A stretch of 64,000 nt of DNA from Tabrizicola fusiformis (GCF_013328815.1 NZ_JABUHN010000004.1:307115-371114), one strand, 5' to 3'. Positions 1 through 8,845 are shown, counted from the stretch's first letter. A program made the numbers and translations. Notes: generated by a model not told the origin, from the letters alone.

Positions 1-416
1 ATGCCCGGCACCCCTGCCGATTGGCACTCTTTGGTCGCATCGCGCACCACGCCGAGTCTGACGCCATGCCCGGCACCCCTGCCGATTGGCACCGCACGGC
101 TGATCACGGCGGCGGCCATCGTCTGACGCCATGCCCGGCACCCCTGCCGATTGGCACCTTTCTCAGGCCCGCCGATCTCGGCTTCGGTCTGACGCCATGC
201 CCGGCACCCCTGCCGATTGGCACCTGGCGGCAGCGATCAGTTTTTCCATGGGTCTGACGCCATGCCCGGCACCCCTGCCGATTGGCACTTCAAACCCACG
301 TTGAACCTCATTTTTTGTGTCTGACGCCATGCCCGGCACCCCTGCCGATTGGCACGACGGACGAGGCGGGCAAGCGGACTTACGTCTGACCCCATGCCCG
401 GCACCCCTGCCGATTG
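1..416 (+). CRISPR. CRISPR array 1 (3' part; continues left of the window)
   Basis: Seven repeats of 37 bp begin at 1 (cut by the window edge), 56, 121, 187, 252, 319 and 384, separated by six unrelated spacers of 28-30 bp. The repeat starts GTCTGACGCC and ends in a hairpin CGGCA-CCCC-TGCCG followed by exactly eight bases, ATTGGCAC. That matches a Cas6 product with an 8-nt 5' handle if the plus strand is transcribed. The last repeat (384-416) keeps its first 33 bases and then diverges, as expected at the leader-distal end, so the leader should lie left of base 1. The core is shared with array 2, but the first ~11 bases differ (GTCTGACGCC versus GTCTGGCCCT). Confidence 0.95.
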
Positions 417-455
417 TCTGCGTGCGCCGGCCTCAACCGCGCTTGGCAAAACATA

Positions 456-477
456 AAAGACCCCCATGGGGGTCTTT
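456..477. terminator. Perfect palindrome between array 1 and the cas operon, likely bidirectional terminator
   Basis: AAAGACCCCC and GGGGGTCTTT form a 10-bp perfect arm pair around a central AT, with A-rich sequence on one side and T-rich on the other. It lies between the degenerate end of array 1 (plus strand) and the stop of the last cas gene (minus strand, 521), so it can stop both converging transcripts. Confidence 0.75.
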
Positions 478-520
478 GTGCTGCGTTCTTTGTGGAATGT
501 CGTCCGGGAGAGGCAGCGGG

Positions 521-2482
521 TCAGGACAGCTTAATGGAATTTACCCTGTTGCCCTTGCCTGGCGTAAAGAGGACCGCGCGGCCCTTGCTGGCCTTGTCCA
601 GCCCGATAGCGCGACACTGGTCTGCGTCAACATAGCGGTCCGCCCCTCCACCATCGGGGACAATCATTGCAAAAGGAGCATTCCCCGTCTTGGGATGCGG
701 CTGCCAGAACTTAAGCTTACCCCGCATCTCATCAGGCTGCGCAACTACTCCAGATATCTCGCGCATTGCAGAGGCTGCACGGGCCGGACGCCAGGTCTTT
801 GGCGCGGTCCCATCTGTCGTCAGCACCGGGACAAAGTCATCCTCGCTGATCGGCCTCAGCCGCTGTCGCCAGGCCTTCCAGCCTGTTTCCTTTGTCCCCG
901 TATCGTTCCTGACAAACCATGCGAAACTGTCGGTTTCGGCACCTACAGCCTGCACTGTCTTTCCACGCACATCGAACTTTTCTTCCGTCAGCGGAACAGG
1001 CAGCACCGGCACGTCGCTGCCCGCCCTGTGCGGTCCGTCGCCGAACTGGTGGGTCTCACCAATCGCCAGCAGCGCGCGCTTGGCGGGCTCGTCCTCATTC
1101 TCCAGCCAGCCGGAATGAGCCGCAAAGTGCCGGTCGAACAGCTCGCGCCCGGTGCCATCCGCTGCGGCCTTGCGGTCGTCTTCCGCAAAGACCGCCTTCG
1201 CCGCATAGCGCGCCACCCGATCCACCAGCACTAGCGACAGGGGATCAATCCTGATCGACCCCAGCCCCAGCGCCTTGCCCAGCCCGATCTTGTGGCGGAA
1301 CTGCTCGGACGGCCGCAGCGAATAGCACAGGATGTTCAGTTCGTGGTCCGAGAGATTGTCGAAATCGACGTGGAAGTCGAAGGTCACGCCAGTTTTGAGC
1401 AGTGGCACTGCGGCCTTGCGCTCCAGATCCTTGTGGGACTTGCGATCATCGGCCGTCTTCCACGGCTCAGCCGCAGTGTCAGGATGGTGCAGATAGAACT
1501 TGGTCCCCTGAATGGCGTAGTCTCCGGGACTACTGGCAAAGGCCTTCCTGTCAATGAAGCTGTCTGGCTGCCCTTCGCGAACAAAGTAGAAGTTGGGCGT
1601 GGCTGACCGCAGATCGGCATAGATTTTCGGGTCCGGCCCATGTTCTTTCTTCGTGCGCTTCGGCCGCTTCATCGGCTGTGCCTGTTCCTTCAGGCCGATC
1701 AGGTGGAGACCATTGGGCGCGTAGTTCGCCACCGCCGGGATGCGCAGTTTCTCCTCGACATCGAGAAAGAAGCTGGAAAGCCTTGCCTGCGCGAAGTCGC
1801 CCGAGGGGACGGCATGGCTGAACCGGAGCTTGCCCGCAGCAGAGACCGGGGTGGCCTTCGCCACCTTGTCCGTGGGATGCGCGGCCTTAGGTCCTTTATT
1901 TGCCATATCACGGATGAAGCCGAACATGGCCTCAACCGGATTGATTTCACTGCGCGTTGGCCGGAGTGATTTGGCCTTATCGGAATGGATGGTCAGGGGG
2001 CGGCTGTCCGCAGGCACGTGGTCGTGCACATGGGTCAGCGGGAAGCCAGGATTGCCCGGATAGTGCCGGAAGCGTTGCCAGTTCTTCGCAGCATCCCTCT
2101 CACTCCAGGCCACGGTCAGCATCTCGTCCGACAGCACCCGATATGGCGCTCGCGAAACGCTTTCGGCGATCGAGGACAGCACGCCCTTAAGGCTGGAGGC
2201 CGGTATCGCGGGGCGGCCGCCGAACAGGAAGGGCTCGACCTGCGAATACCGGTTCTGCCCCTCACCACTATGCCGTTTCGCACCGATCACCGTCTCGCAT
2301 TCCAGCGTGATGCGGCAGGTGATGCGTCCGGAATGGGTGCCCGGCGCATAGGCGGCGTGGCCGTCCGCGATGCGCTTAGGGCCAAGGCCGTAGTCGGACT
2401 GTTTCTCGGGCAGCGCGCGCTTGTCCGTGTTGCTGGGTGGTCGGCGCGGAACGAAATGATAGGCGTTGCGGAATTCGCTCAT
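521..2482 (-). CDS. Type III CRISPR RAMP protein, Cas7 with large insertion (TIGR03986-like)
   Basis: A 653-residue RAMP protein, likely a backbone subunit of the type III effector. The N-terminal half shows a Cas7 strand and loop (residues 52-104: GRITCRITLE...IPASSLKGVL). The second Cas7 signature appears only near residues 396-412 (FRHKIGLGKALGLGSIRI, the glycine-rich loop), so about 250 residues are inserted inside one Cas7 fold. A further ~230 residues follow at the C-terminus. This resembles the TIGR03986 family and the Cas7-insertion subunit of III-Dv complexes. It is last in the four-gene operon; its ATG overlaps the upstream stop by 4 bp. The domain reading is by eye, so the exact subunit name is inference. 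Confidence 0.8.
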   Translation of the reverse strand: MSEFRNAYHFVPRRPPSNTDKRALPEKQSDYGLGPKRIADGHAAYAPGTHSGRITCRITLECETVIGAKRHSGEGQNRYSQVEPFLFGGRPAIPASSLKGVLSSIAESVSRAPYRVLSDEMLTVAWSERDAAKNWQRFRHYPGNPGFPLTHVHDHVPADSRPLTIHSDKAKSLRPTRSEINPVEAMFGFIRDMANKGPKAAHPTDKVAKATPVSAAGKLRFSHAVPSGDFAQARLSSFFLDVEEKLRIPAVANYAPNGLHLIGLKEQAQPMKRPKRTKKEHGPDPKIYADLRSATPNFYFVREGQPDSFIDRKAFASSPGDYAIQGTKFYLHHPDTAAEPWKTADDRKSHKDLERKAAVPLLKTGVTFDFHVDFDNLSDHELNILCYSLRPSEQFRHKIGLGKALGLGSIRIDPLSLVLVDRVARYAAKAVFAEDDRKAAADGTGRELFDRHFAAHSGWLENEDEPAKRALLAIGETHQFGDGPHRAGSDVPVLPVPLTEEKFDVRGKTVQAVGAETDSFAWFVRNDTGTKETGWKAWRQRLRPISEDDFVPVLTTDGTAPKTWRPARAASAMREISGVVAQPDEMRGKLKFWQPHPKTGNAPFAMIVPDGGGADRYVDADQCRAIGLDKASKGRAVLFTPGKGNRVNSIKLS

Positions 2483-4086
2483 GCCTGTGCCTCCTCGGGG
2501 ATCGGCCGCCCGGCCTTCCAGGTTCTTGCCTCTTCGTGCAGCAGTCCTACCGCTGTCTCGATCACCTGGCGGCCGGTCAGACAGGCACGGAAGGGCTTCA
2601 GGGACGTGACGGTCTCTGACAGACGCAGAACCTCATCGCCCAGATGCTTCAGCAGGTCCATCCAGCCGCCGTTGCCGAAGACCAGCTCCCGCACACCGCC
2701 GTAGCCCTTGCGGGTCGCCGCGCCGAGCGGGATGTCGCCGCAGCCGAGATCTTTCAGCGTCAGGGCAAGCAAGCCGATAGCTGCGGGTGTGACGCTGCAT
2801 TCTGCATTCATGGACCGTTTGCCGGTCAGTGCCGTTTCGGTCCGGCGCCCCAGCACCAGATGAATTCGCCCCTCAAGCCGGGGAGACTCAAAGGCGCGCA
2901 TGCTGAATTTCCTCTCATCCGCCCCGCCGCCGGACAGCCGGTCAATCGCCACGAACTCCTGTTCGACCAGCGTGCAAGGACTGCATTTGAACTCTTCGCA
3001 TTCCAGCAACGACCCCGCCCTTGCCGAGCCAAACAGCGAGGCAAAGCTGTCGGGCAATTCGGTATCATCGTCGCCCCAACGGCTGAAATCCTGCGAGATG
3101 GTACGGTAGATGCGCTTCGCCTGAGCGCGCAGGGCGCCATCAAGGCCCGAGCCGGGCAGGCGCGCGGTGGTGTCGTCCCGGCCATGCAGCCGCAGGGGCC
3201 GTTTGCGCAGCACGGATGTGCCTTCGGCATTTTTCACCACTTCAGCGGCGCCGACAAGGAAATGCCCCTCGATCGCCAAGGTGAACAGCAAGGTGACGCG
3301 CTGGTCGGGCAGGCGCGTCACCTTTACCGGGACCACTTTAGCCTTTGTCGCAAAATCCTCCCAGGTCTTGTTTGCACCGCGGAACTGCCATTCCTTCGCC
3401 TCGGCCTGACCAAATCGCCAGATGTCATCGGCCAACCACTCGACTCTCCCGTCCCCCTGCGACGTGCCCGAGCCCAGCGCGCTTGAGGCGTCATTGCCAT
3501 CGATCAGGGCAAGCAGGCCCAGAAACAGCGCCACCTCCGCCTCGGTTGCCCGGCAGAAGACGACCTTGACACTGAATGTCGCACCCGGAGCGACGATCCT
3601 GTCCTGCCGCAACTGACCATCCTCCGCCGTAAGGCTGCCCTCGTGCAGAGCCGTCCGGCCACGGATGGCGGGCCGATATCCATTGTTCGGGTCATGGTTC
3701 AGCATGGAGTTGCGGAACTCGGCATGACCGCCAAAGCCGATCGATGCGGCCGTGTCATTCGTATCGCGCCCCGGTTCCGGCTGATCCCCCAGAAGCCGGA
3801 ACAGCGCCTCTTTTTCGGTCACAGACAGACTGGCCGCGGCCCGCGCGCGAAGCAGGCCCTTGAGGGCGGTCGCCGGGACATAGGGCCGCCCCTCGTGGTC
3901 CATCTCGATACCGACGACCGGAGCAAACTGCCCCTCCGGCAAGGCATCAGGCGGGGCGTTGGGTTCGACACTCGCGGCCTCCCGCTTCTGCGGTGCCGGA
4001 GGATCGGTCTCGTCAAAGCCTGTGCGAATGCTCAGCGGGCTGATGACCTTCAACTTGCCTTTGATGATCCATCTCTGGGGCGTCAT
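2479..4086 (-). CDS. Type III CRISPR RAMP protein with two Cas7 domains (Cas7-2x-like)
   Basis: A 535-residue protein with two tandem Cas7/RAMP units. Unit 1 spans about residues 1-220, with a PYVPATALKGLLR motif at 68-80 and a glycine-rich GSGTSQGDGRVEW loop at 205-217. Unit 2 spans about 265-470, with ARLPGSGLDGALR at 308-320 and IPLGAATRKGYGGVREL at 452-468. It should occupy two backbone positions along the crRNA. Acidic residues in the N-terminal loop (FDETD, 24-28; EMD, 61-63) are candidates for target-RNA cleavage, as in Csm3-type loops, but cannot be assigned without a structure. ATGA overlaps join it to both neighbours. A tandem double Cas7 matches III-Dv rather than Csm/Cmr. Confidence 0.8.
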   Translation of the reverse strand: MTPQRWIIKGKLKVISPLSIRTGFDETDPPAPQKREAASVEPNAPPDALPEGQFAPVVGIEMDHEGRPYVPATALKGLLRARAAASLSVTEKEALFRLLGDQPEPGRDTNDTAASIGFGGHAEFRNSMLNHDPNNGYRPAIRGRTALHEGSLTAEDGQLRQDRIVAPGATFSVKVVFCRATEAEVALFLGLLALIDGNDASSALGSGTSQGDGRVEWLADDIWRFGQAEAKEWQFRGANKTWEDFATKAKVVPVKVTRLPDQRVTLLFTLAIEGHFLVGAAEVVKNAEGTSVLRKRPLRLHGRDDTTARLPGSGLDGALRAQAKRIYRTISQDFSRWGDDDTELPDSFASLFGSARAGSLLECEEFKCSPCTLVEQEFVAIDRLSGGGADERKFSMRAFESPRLEGRIHLVLGRRTETALTGKRSMNAECSVTPAAIGLLALTLKDLGCGDIPLGAATRKGYGGVRELVFGNGGWMDLLKHLGDEVLRLSETVTSLKPFRACLTGRQVIETAVGLLHEEARTWKAGRPIPEEAQA

Positions 4087-5936
4087 CCTGCCACCTCACC
4101 AAACAGAGCGATCACCTCGACATCCTCAGGTGCCAGCGCAACATGAGATGCCCTGCCATCTGTCAACCGGGCAGGCAAGGTCACTTCGCCATAGCCGTTT
4201 TCCGGCAGATATGGACAATAGCGCCAGAGGTCCGGCACATCCGTCAGCCCGTGGAACTCAAGGACCGAGGGTGGAACCGGCAGCCCCCGGTCGAACCACA
4301 CATCCGGAAGAGACGCTTGGCCAGACGTGCGGTCAAACACGAAGGTTGCGCCCGACTCGCTCAGCAGCCAAGGCCGATAGGACGACTTATCATTCAAACG
4401 ATTTAGGAAGAAGGCGCCACCGGCAAGCCGTTCCTGTGCGAAAGCGGCCGTAAGGGACCAACCCGCAGGCAGGCCGATCTCGCGGAACGCGGCCTCATAG
4501 GCCCGCCGGAGGTCAGTGCCGCTTCTAGGTGTGCGCAGAAGGGCAAGGCTTGCCAGCGTGACGATCACGCGGCCATTAGCGGGATCGGGACGCTGGGGAG
4601 GAGCGGTGCTTATGTCTGTAAGTGTCGCCTCGGCATAGGCTCCGCCGCGACCGATGCCGCCAAGGCCATCCTGAAGCGCGTGCGCCAAGGCGTCGGCCAT
4701 CCTGCCGGGCACTTCGATCTCGGCAAGGAAATCATGCTTGTGGACAAGCGTATACTCGACGCCGAACAGCCGATTGGCCTTTGCCGCGCGATACTCCCGG
4801 TCGATTTGGGTGCGCACGCGCAGTTCCGTTGCCGGTTTTTCCACCTCGGGAAACAAGGCATTGCAGGCGCCGTAGTGCTTGTCCTTCCAGTCAAAACGAC
4901 CCAAGGGCATCTTACCGCCGATCAGGCAGGCTTCCTGAGGCTGTTCAAGCCCGGCAAGGTCAACAATTAAGATCTTGTCGCCCTCTTCGACTGCAGCGAG
5001 CGAGTCTGGCAGGGGACGGCCGCGGTCAGCACTGCCCTGCGCCACCGGCACAGCATGACGGATGACCAAGGCCTCGAACCCGGCGGCGAGTGGCTGCAAT
5101 TCCTTCGGCAGTTTCTCCCTGATCGCGGGCTCAAGCACTCCCGACAATCCCGCCGCTGCCATAACCTGCCGGGCGATTGCGCCCTTGACTACGCCGCCGG
5201 GCACATAGCCTGCCGAGACATAGGTGTTGGCGGTATTGCGCGCCTCACCTGCGCAAAACGCATCCTTGAAGCACAGGCGCAGCTGCAGCCTCCGGCAGTC
5301 CTTGGGCAGCCTTGCAGCGGCCGGCAGGACTTCTGGCTTGCCCACGTCTATCTTGGCGGCCACGCCGAAGCCGACCGTCCGCATCCCGCCGAACTGGGTG
5401 ACAAACTGTAGGGCGCGGGTGACCCGGGCGATCTGCGTTTTGTCCAGTGCGCCGATCATCCGCAACTCGCCCTTGAACGCAAGTTCCTCGCCCGCCGCGA
5501 AAGGTTGTTCGATCACCTGCATCATGCCTTCGGCGACCGTCCCGGTAACATTATCACGGGCAATCCGGGTCCGGGCGCGGTTCTCGCCCTCGGAGGATTT
5601 GGCAAGTACGAAATCAGAGGCACCGAGGTTGCGGCGGGCCTCGCGCCCGGTCGTCCTGTCGGCACCCGCTTTCCTGTCGTCATCGGAGGTCTGCGAACTG
5701 GCGGCATGCAGCCTTTCCATATCCTCCCTGTAGCCGTCGCCCTCCCGACCCGGCAGCAGCTCGGTCAGTTCGCGCGTGGCTTCAACGAGCTTGCCCAGCA
5801 CATGACTGCCCGGCAGGATCAGCCGTTTGCGGGCATCGCGCGCCAACGGCAGGTCAATACCGAAATCACCAGTCACATAAGCCCGTGTGGCATAGGGCGC
5901 TGTGATCGTGATTGTCACAGGTAGCCGGGTAATCAT
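4083..5936 (-). CDS. Type III CRISPR RAMP fusion, Cas7 plus Cas5/Csx10-like
   Basis: A 617-residue protein. Residues 1-200 look like a Csm3-type Cas7: ILPGSHVLGKL at 40-50, the RTRIARDNVTGTVAEG stretch at 123-137, and a glycine-rich FGGMRTVGFG loop at 182-191. From about residue 213 a second RAMP region begins, with YVPGGVVKGAIA near 244, an RTQIDREYRAAKANRLFGVEY block, and a GLGGIGRGGAYAEATL loop. These resemble Csx10, the Cas5-like crRNA-handle-binding subunit of III-D. No separate small subunit (Cas11) gene exists in the operon, so a helical Cas11 part may be hidden here; that is inference. The start overlaps the cas10 stop by 4 bp. Confidence 0.8.
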   Translation of the reverse strand: MITRLPVTITITAPYATRAYVTGDFGIDLPLARDARKRLILPGSHVLGKLVEATRELTELLPGREGDGYREDMERLHAASSQTSDDDRKAGADRTTGREARRNLGASDFVLAKSSEGENRARTRIARDNVTGTVAEGMMQVIEQPFAAGEELAFKGELRMIGALDKTQIARVTRALQFVTQFGGMRTVGFGVAAKIDVGKPEVLPAAARLPKDCRRLQLRLCFKDAFCAGEARNTANTYVSAGYVPGGVVKGAIARQVMAAAGLSGVLEPAIREKLPKELQPLAAGFEALVIRHAVPVAQGSADRGRPLPDSLAAVEEGDKILIVDLAGLEQPQEACLIGGKMPLGRFDWKDKHYGACNALFPEVEKPATELRVRTQIDREYRAAKANRLFGVEYTLVHKHDFLAEIEVPGRMADALAHALQDGLGGIGRGGAYAEATLTDISTAPPQRPDPANGRVIVTLASLALLRTPRSGTDLRRAYEAAFREIGLPAGWSLTAAFAQERLAGGAFFLNRLNDKSSYRPWLLSESGATFVFDRTSGQASLPDVWFDRGLPVPPSVLEFHGLTDVPDLWRYCPYLPENGYGEVTLPARLTDGRASHVALAPEDVEVIALFGEVAG

Positions 5937-7651
5937 CGGGTGACCTCCGTGTCGGGCTCCGTCTCGGGTGCGAGCCCTACCCGGTCAGCCGCCTGCCGCT
6001 CGGGCACCAGATAGTCCCAATAGGCTTCCAGTAGGGCAAAGAAGCGGTCCTGCGAAAAGGCCCGCTCACCCTTCAACGCCGCCTTGGCGTCGCCTCTGAG
6101 GTCCTTCTGCGCCGCGCTGACCAGTTCGACCCACCTTTCGTCACGGTAAGAGGCGCCCGGCGCACGGCCCGAATGCAGGGCCTGCGCGACCTGCCGCAGC
6201 CGTCCACGCGACACATGGCCGCCCCTGCCTGCTGCAAGCGCCTCGGCGGCCCGCCGCAGGCTTTGCAGTTCCTCAAGATCGAGGGCGCGGAAGGCCTCTC
6301 GCTCAGCCTTGGACAGGGGATCGCCGGTCGGCTTGGGGACGGCGCGGGCCAGATGGGACGTCAGATTCGTTCCGATGTGATCGAAAGATTCCAGCACCTC
6401 GACCATGGCCAGCGTCTCAGCCTTGCCGTCGCGGCCCTTGCGGTCCTCGCCGTCAACGCCCTCGGGCTTGAGGCCCTTGATATGACCGGCCAGATCATCG
6501 GCCAGTTTCTTGATCCGGGCGATGGGCGCGTCATGGTGGCAGAAGACGGCACCGATTGAGAACGACACAGGCTCGCCAAGCAGGTCCAGATTCTTCGCCG
6601 TTCTACCGACGATCTCCAGCACCGGCCAGCCCAGCCGGGCGGGCACGATGAACATGATCTCGTCGCCGCCCCAGAGCAGCAACTCGAACCGCGCCACCTG
6701 ATCGGCAGAATCACGGATGTCTTGCCGCACCCGCTCCTCGTCGGGCGACGGCTTGCCATAGCCTTTCCTTCTGATCACTTCGGAGAAGACAGCGGCGATA
6801 ATCCTGGCGCGCAACCCTGCAACGGTGTTGTCGAAAACCTGCTGCGCCTCCAGCGTGTCGCTTTTTGTCAGCGCTTCGTCCTGCACCTTGCCAAAGCCAT
6901 TGCCGTCCAGCGTGATGACACAGATCTTGTCCGCCAGCGTCGTCTTCAGCCCTTCGGGCCGGGCGGCATGGTCGGAAATCGAACTGGTCTGCATCGCAAA
7001 GGGCCGCGTCACGCCCGACTGCGACTTCAGCCAGTCCTCGGCAGTCTTGGACAACAGACTCTTGCTCTGGCCAGTCACCGGATCTGTCAGTGCAGTCTCT
7101 TCTGCGATCAGCTTCTGCTTCTTGTCCATGCCATGGCGGCGGCGATCATGAACCGACTGGCTGACGCGCAGTTTCCGGGCCTGGCCAATCTCCTGCGATT
7201 GCGCTACCGGGCGCACGAAATCCACTTCGCAGACCGCATTTTGTTTTCCAGGCTCGGGATAGGCGACGCGCGACTGCGACAGGCGCTGGCGCTGGATCGC
7301 GGCGCGCAGACGGTTGCGCTGACGGCTGTAGCTTGGGGAGTCTTCCACCACAGCGGCCAGACCATACCGCAGGTGGCGGAACGGCCCCTCGCCCAGATGA
7401 GCGCGCAAGGCCGACATGAGGCCGGGTATCTCCTCTGCCCCGACCCGCAAACGCCAAATACCGACAGAGCCGCCCTTGGTCGCCTGATCGACCTTGCCGG
7501 GGAGCTTGCCGACCAGCCAGTCATCTGCCCGCGTCACCAGATCGCGCAGCAAAAGCGATCCGCCGCGAATGGTGGACAAATCCTGCGTGTCAAAGATCGA
7601 ATCCGAGAAATTCTGCCCCTCAAGGCAAAGCCAGAACGGAGCGGCCTGCAT
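5933..7651 (-). CDS. cas10: Small Cas10, type III CRISPR signature subunit without HD domain
   Basis: A 572-residue Cas10, short for the family (often 750-1000). Residues 1-45 resemble the first Palm domain of Cmr2-like proteins (FSDSIF...DLSTIRGGSLLLRDL). Residues 243-254 (CVITLDGNGFGK) and GGDE at 328-331 form the second Palm domain, where cyclic oligoadenylate would be made. The usual motif is GGDD; here the last acid is Glu, so cyclase activity is plausible but unproven. No N-terminal HD nuclease motif is present, so target DNA cutting by Cas10 is unlikely. First gene of the cas operon, divergent from array 2. No strong Shine-Dalgarno precedes the ATG. Confidence 0.88.
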   Translation of the reverse strand: MQAAPFWLCLEGQNFSDSIFDTQDLSTIRGGSLLLRDLVTRADDWLVGKLPGKVDQATKGGSVGIWRLRVGAEEIPGLMSALRAHLGEGPFRHLRYGLAAVVEDSPSYSRQRNRLRAAIQRQRLSQSRVAYPEPGKQNAVCEVDFVRPVAQSQEIGQARKLRVSQSVHDRRRHGMDKKQKLIAEETALTDPVTGQSKSLLSKTAEDWLKSQSGVTRPFAMQTSSISDHAARPEGLKTTLADKICVITLDGNGFGKVQDEALTKSDTLEAQQVFDNTVAGLRARIIAAVFSEVIRRKGYGKPSPDEERVRQDIRDSADQVARFELLLWGGDEIMFIVPARLGWPVLEIVGRTAKNLDLLGEPVSFSIGAVFCHHDAPIARIKKLADDLAGHIKGLKPEGVDGEDRKGRDGKAETLAMVEVLESFDHIGTNLTSHLARAVPKPTGDPLSKAEREAFRALDLEELQSLRRAAEALAAGRGGHVSRGRLRQVAQALHSGRAPGASYRDERWVELVSAAQKDLRGDAKAALKGERAFSQDRFFALLEAYWDYLVPERQAADRVGLAPETEPDTEVTR

Positions 7652-7907
7652 TCTGAACCACCCAACCCACCAAGTTTCGCTGCAACTCTGCGGGGATTCG
7701 CGGTGCAGGGCAAGGATTTCGACGTCTTTTCCGCGTGGTGGCGGGACCGAAAATGCCGGCGAACCCTGTGGATTTCATTTTAATATTCAAAATCAAACTT
7801 CTAAGTGATTTACCTGACAATCGCTCGCCGACACCCCCACAAAAACCTCTGACCCTGTGGAAAATGCCCCCAAAATAACCCCTTGACCAATGCCTTCCAG
7901 AGGCACA
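7652..7907. promoter_or_regulatory. Array 2 leader and divergent cas10 promoter region
   Basis: 256 bp without a gene between the cas10 start (minus strand) and the first repeat of array 2 (plus strand). The middle (about 7765-7830) is the AT-richest stretch nearby, with TTTCATTTTAATATTC, as in CRISPR leaders. Its place at the array end opposite the degenerate repeat supports its being the leader. It must also hold the cas operon promoter on the other strand. No exact -35/-10 pair is claimed. Confidence 0.6.
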
Positions 7908-8805
7908 GTCTGGCCCTATGCCCGGCACCCCTGCCGATTGGCACCCTCAGGCAGCGCGGCAAGGACGGCGGGGGTCTGGCCCTATGCCCGGCACCCCTGC
8001 CGATTGGCACTTGTCGTCCCACGACAAGCCCTTCTCGATGGTCTGGCCCTATGCCCGGCACCCCTGCCGACTGGCACTAGGCGGCCCATAACCCATCCAC
8101 GGTCAGGTCTGGCCCTATGCCCGGCACCCCTGCCGATTGGCACGCCGTAAAGGCCCGCAAGCAAGAAGAAGGTCTGGCCCTACGCCCGGCACCCCTGCCG
8201 ATTGGCACCTCTGCGGCGCGCTTGAGAATGTCACTCAGTCTGGCCCTATGCCCGGCACCCCTGCCGATTGGCACGAAATGAATCGTGAATTGCAAGGTAC
8301 GGCTGTGTCTGGCCCTATGCCCGGCACCCCAGCCGATTGGCACTCAAATTTCTCTTGGTTGAGTTTCCCCAGTCTGGCCCCATGCCCGGCACCCCTGCCG
8401 ATTGGCACGAAATGAATCGTGAATTGCAAGGTACGGCTGTGTCTGGCCCTATGCCCGGCACCCCAGCCGATTGGCACTCAAATTTCTCTTGGTTGAGTTT
8501 CCCCAGTCTGGCCCCATGCCCGGCACCCCTGCCGATTGGCACGAAATGAATCGTGAATTGCAAGGTACGGCTGTGTCTGGCCCTATGCCCGGCACCCCAG
8601 CCGATTGGCACTCAAATTTCTCTTGGTTGAGTTTCCCCAGTCTGGCCCCATGCCCGGCACCCCTGCCGATTGGCACCGAGGAATGCTTCATCGATGTTTT
8701 GGTAGTTCGTCTGGCCCCATGCCCGGCACCCCTGCCGATTGGCACGTCACGTCCGTCACTTGGACGACGTTGGGTCTGGCCCCACCATGCCCGGCACCCC
8801 TGCCG
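7908..8805 (+). CRISPR. CRISPR array 2 (14 repeats, 13 spacers, 9 distinct)
   Basis: 37-bp repeats begin at 7908, 7974, 8041, 8107, 8172, 8238, 8307, 8372, 8441, 8506, 8575, 8640, 8709 and, degenerate, 8774. Spacers are 28-32 bp. The core hairpin CGGCA-CCCC-TGCCG plus terminal ATTGGCAC is as in array 1, while the 5' end reads GTCTGGCCC. Repeats 1-6 carry GGCCCTATG (one GGCCCTACG), whereas most later ones carry GGCCCCATG. The last repeat has a small insertion (CCACCATG) and loses its 3' end. The degenerate repeat on the right and AT-rich DNA on the left indicate plus-strand transcription from the left. Confidence 0.97.
8275..8676 (+). repeat. Tandem triplication of a 134-bp two-spacer unit inside array 2
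   Basis: Three back-to-back copies (8275-8408, 8409-8542, 8543-8676) of the same block: a 32-bp spacer starting GAAATGAATC, a repeat with the variant CCCCAGCCG, a 28-bp spacer starting TCAAATTTCT, and a repeat with GGCCCCATG. I see no differences between copies. The block probably arose by recombination between repeats, not by new acquisition. Confidence 0.97.
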
Positions 8806-8845
8806 TTTGCTTGCCGGTGGCGGCGGCTTGCGGCATTCTGCGCGG

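Noticed and set aside
317..1234. Long plus-strand frame opposite the Cas7-insertion gene
   Set aside because: It is the antisense shadow of a recognised RAMP gene and begins inside array 1.
521..7651. Type III-E (gRAMP/Cas7-11) effector
   Set aside because: There are three separate RAMP genes and a Cas10, no single ~1300-residue protein, and no TPR-CHAT gene in the window.
521..7651. Canonical Csm (III-A) or Cmr (III-B) locus
   Set aside because: No single-domain csm2/cmr5 small subunit and no five- or six-gene set; the RAMP genes are fusions.
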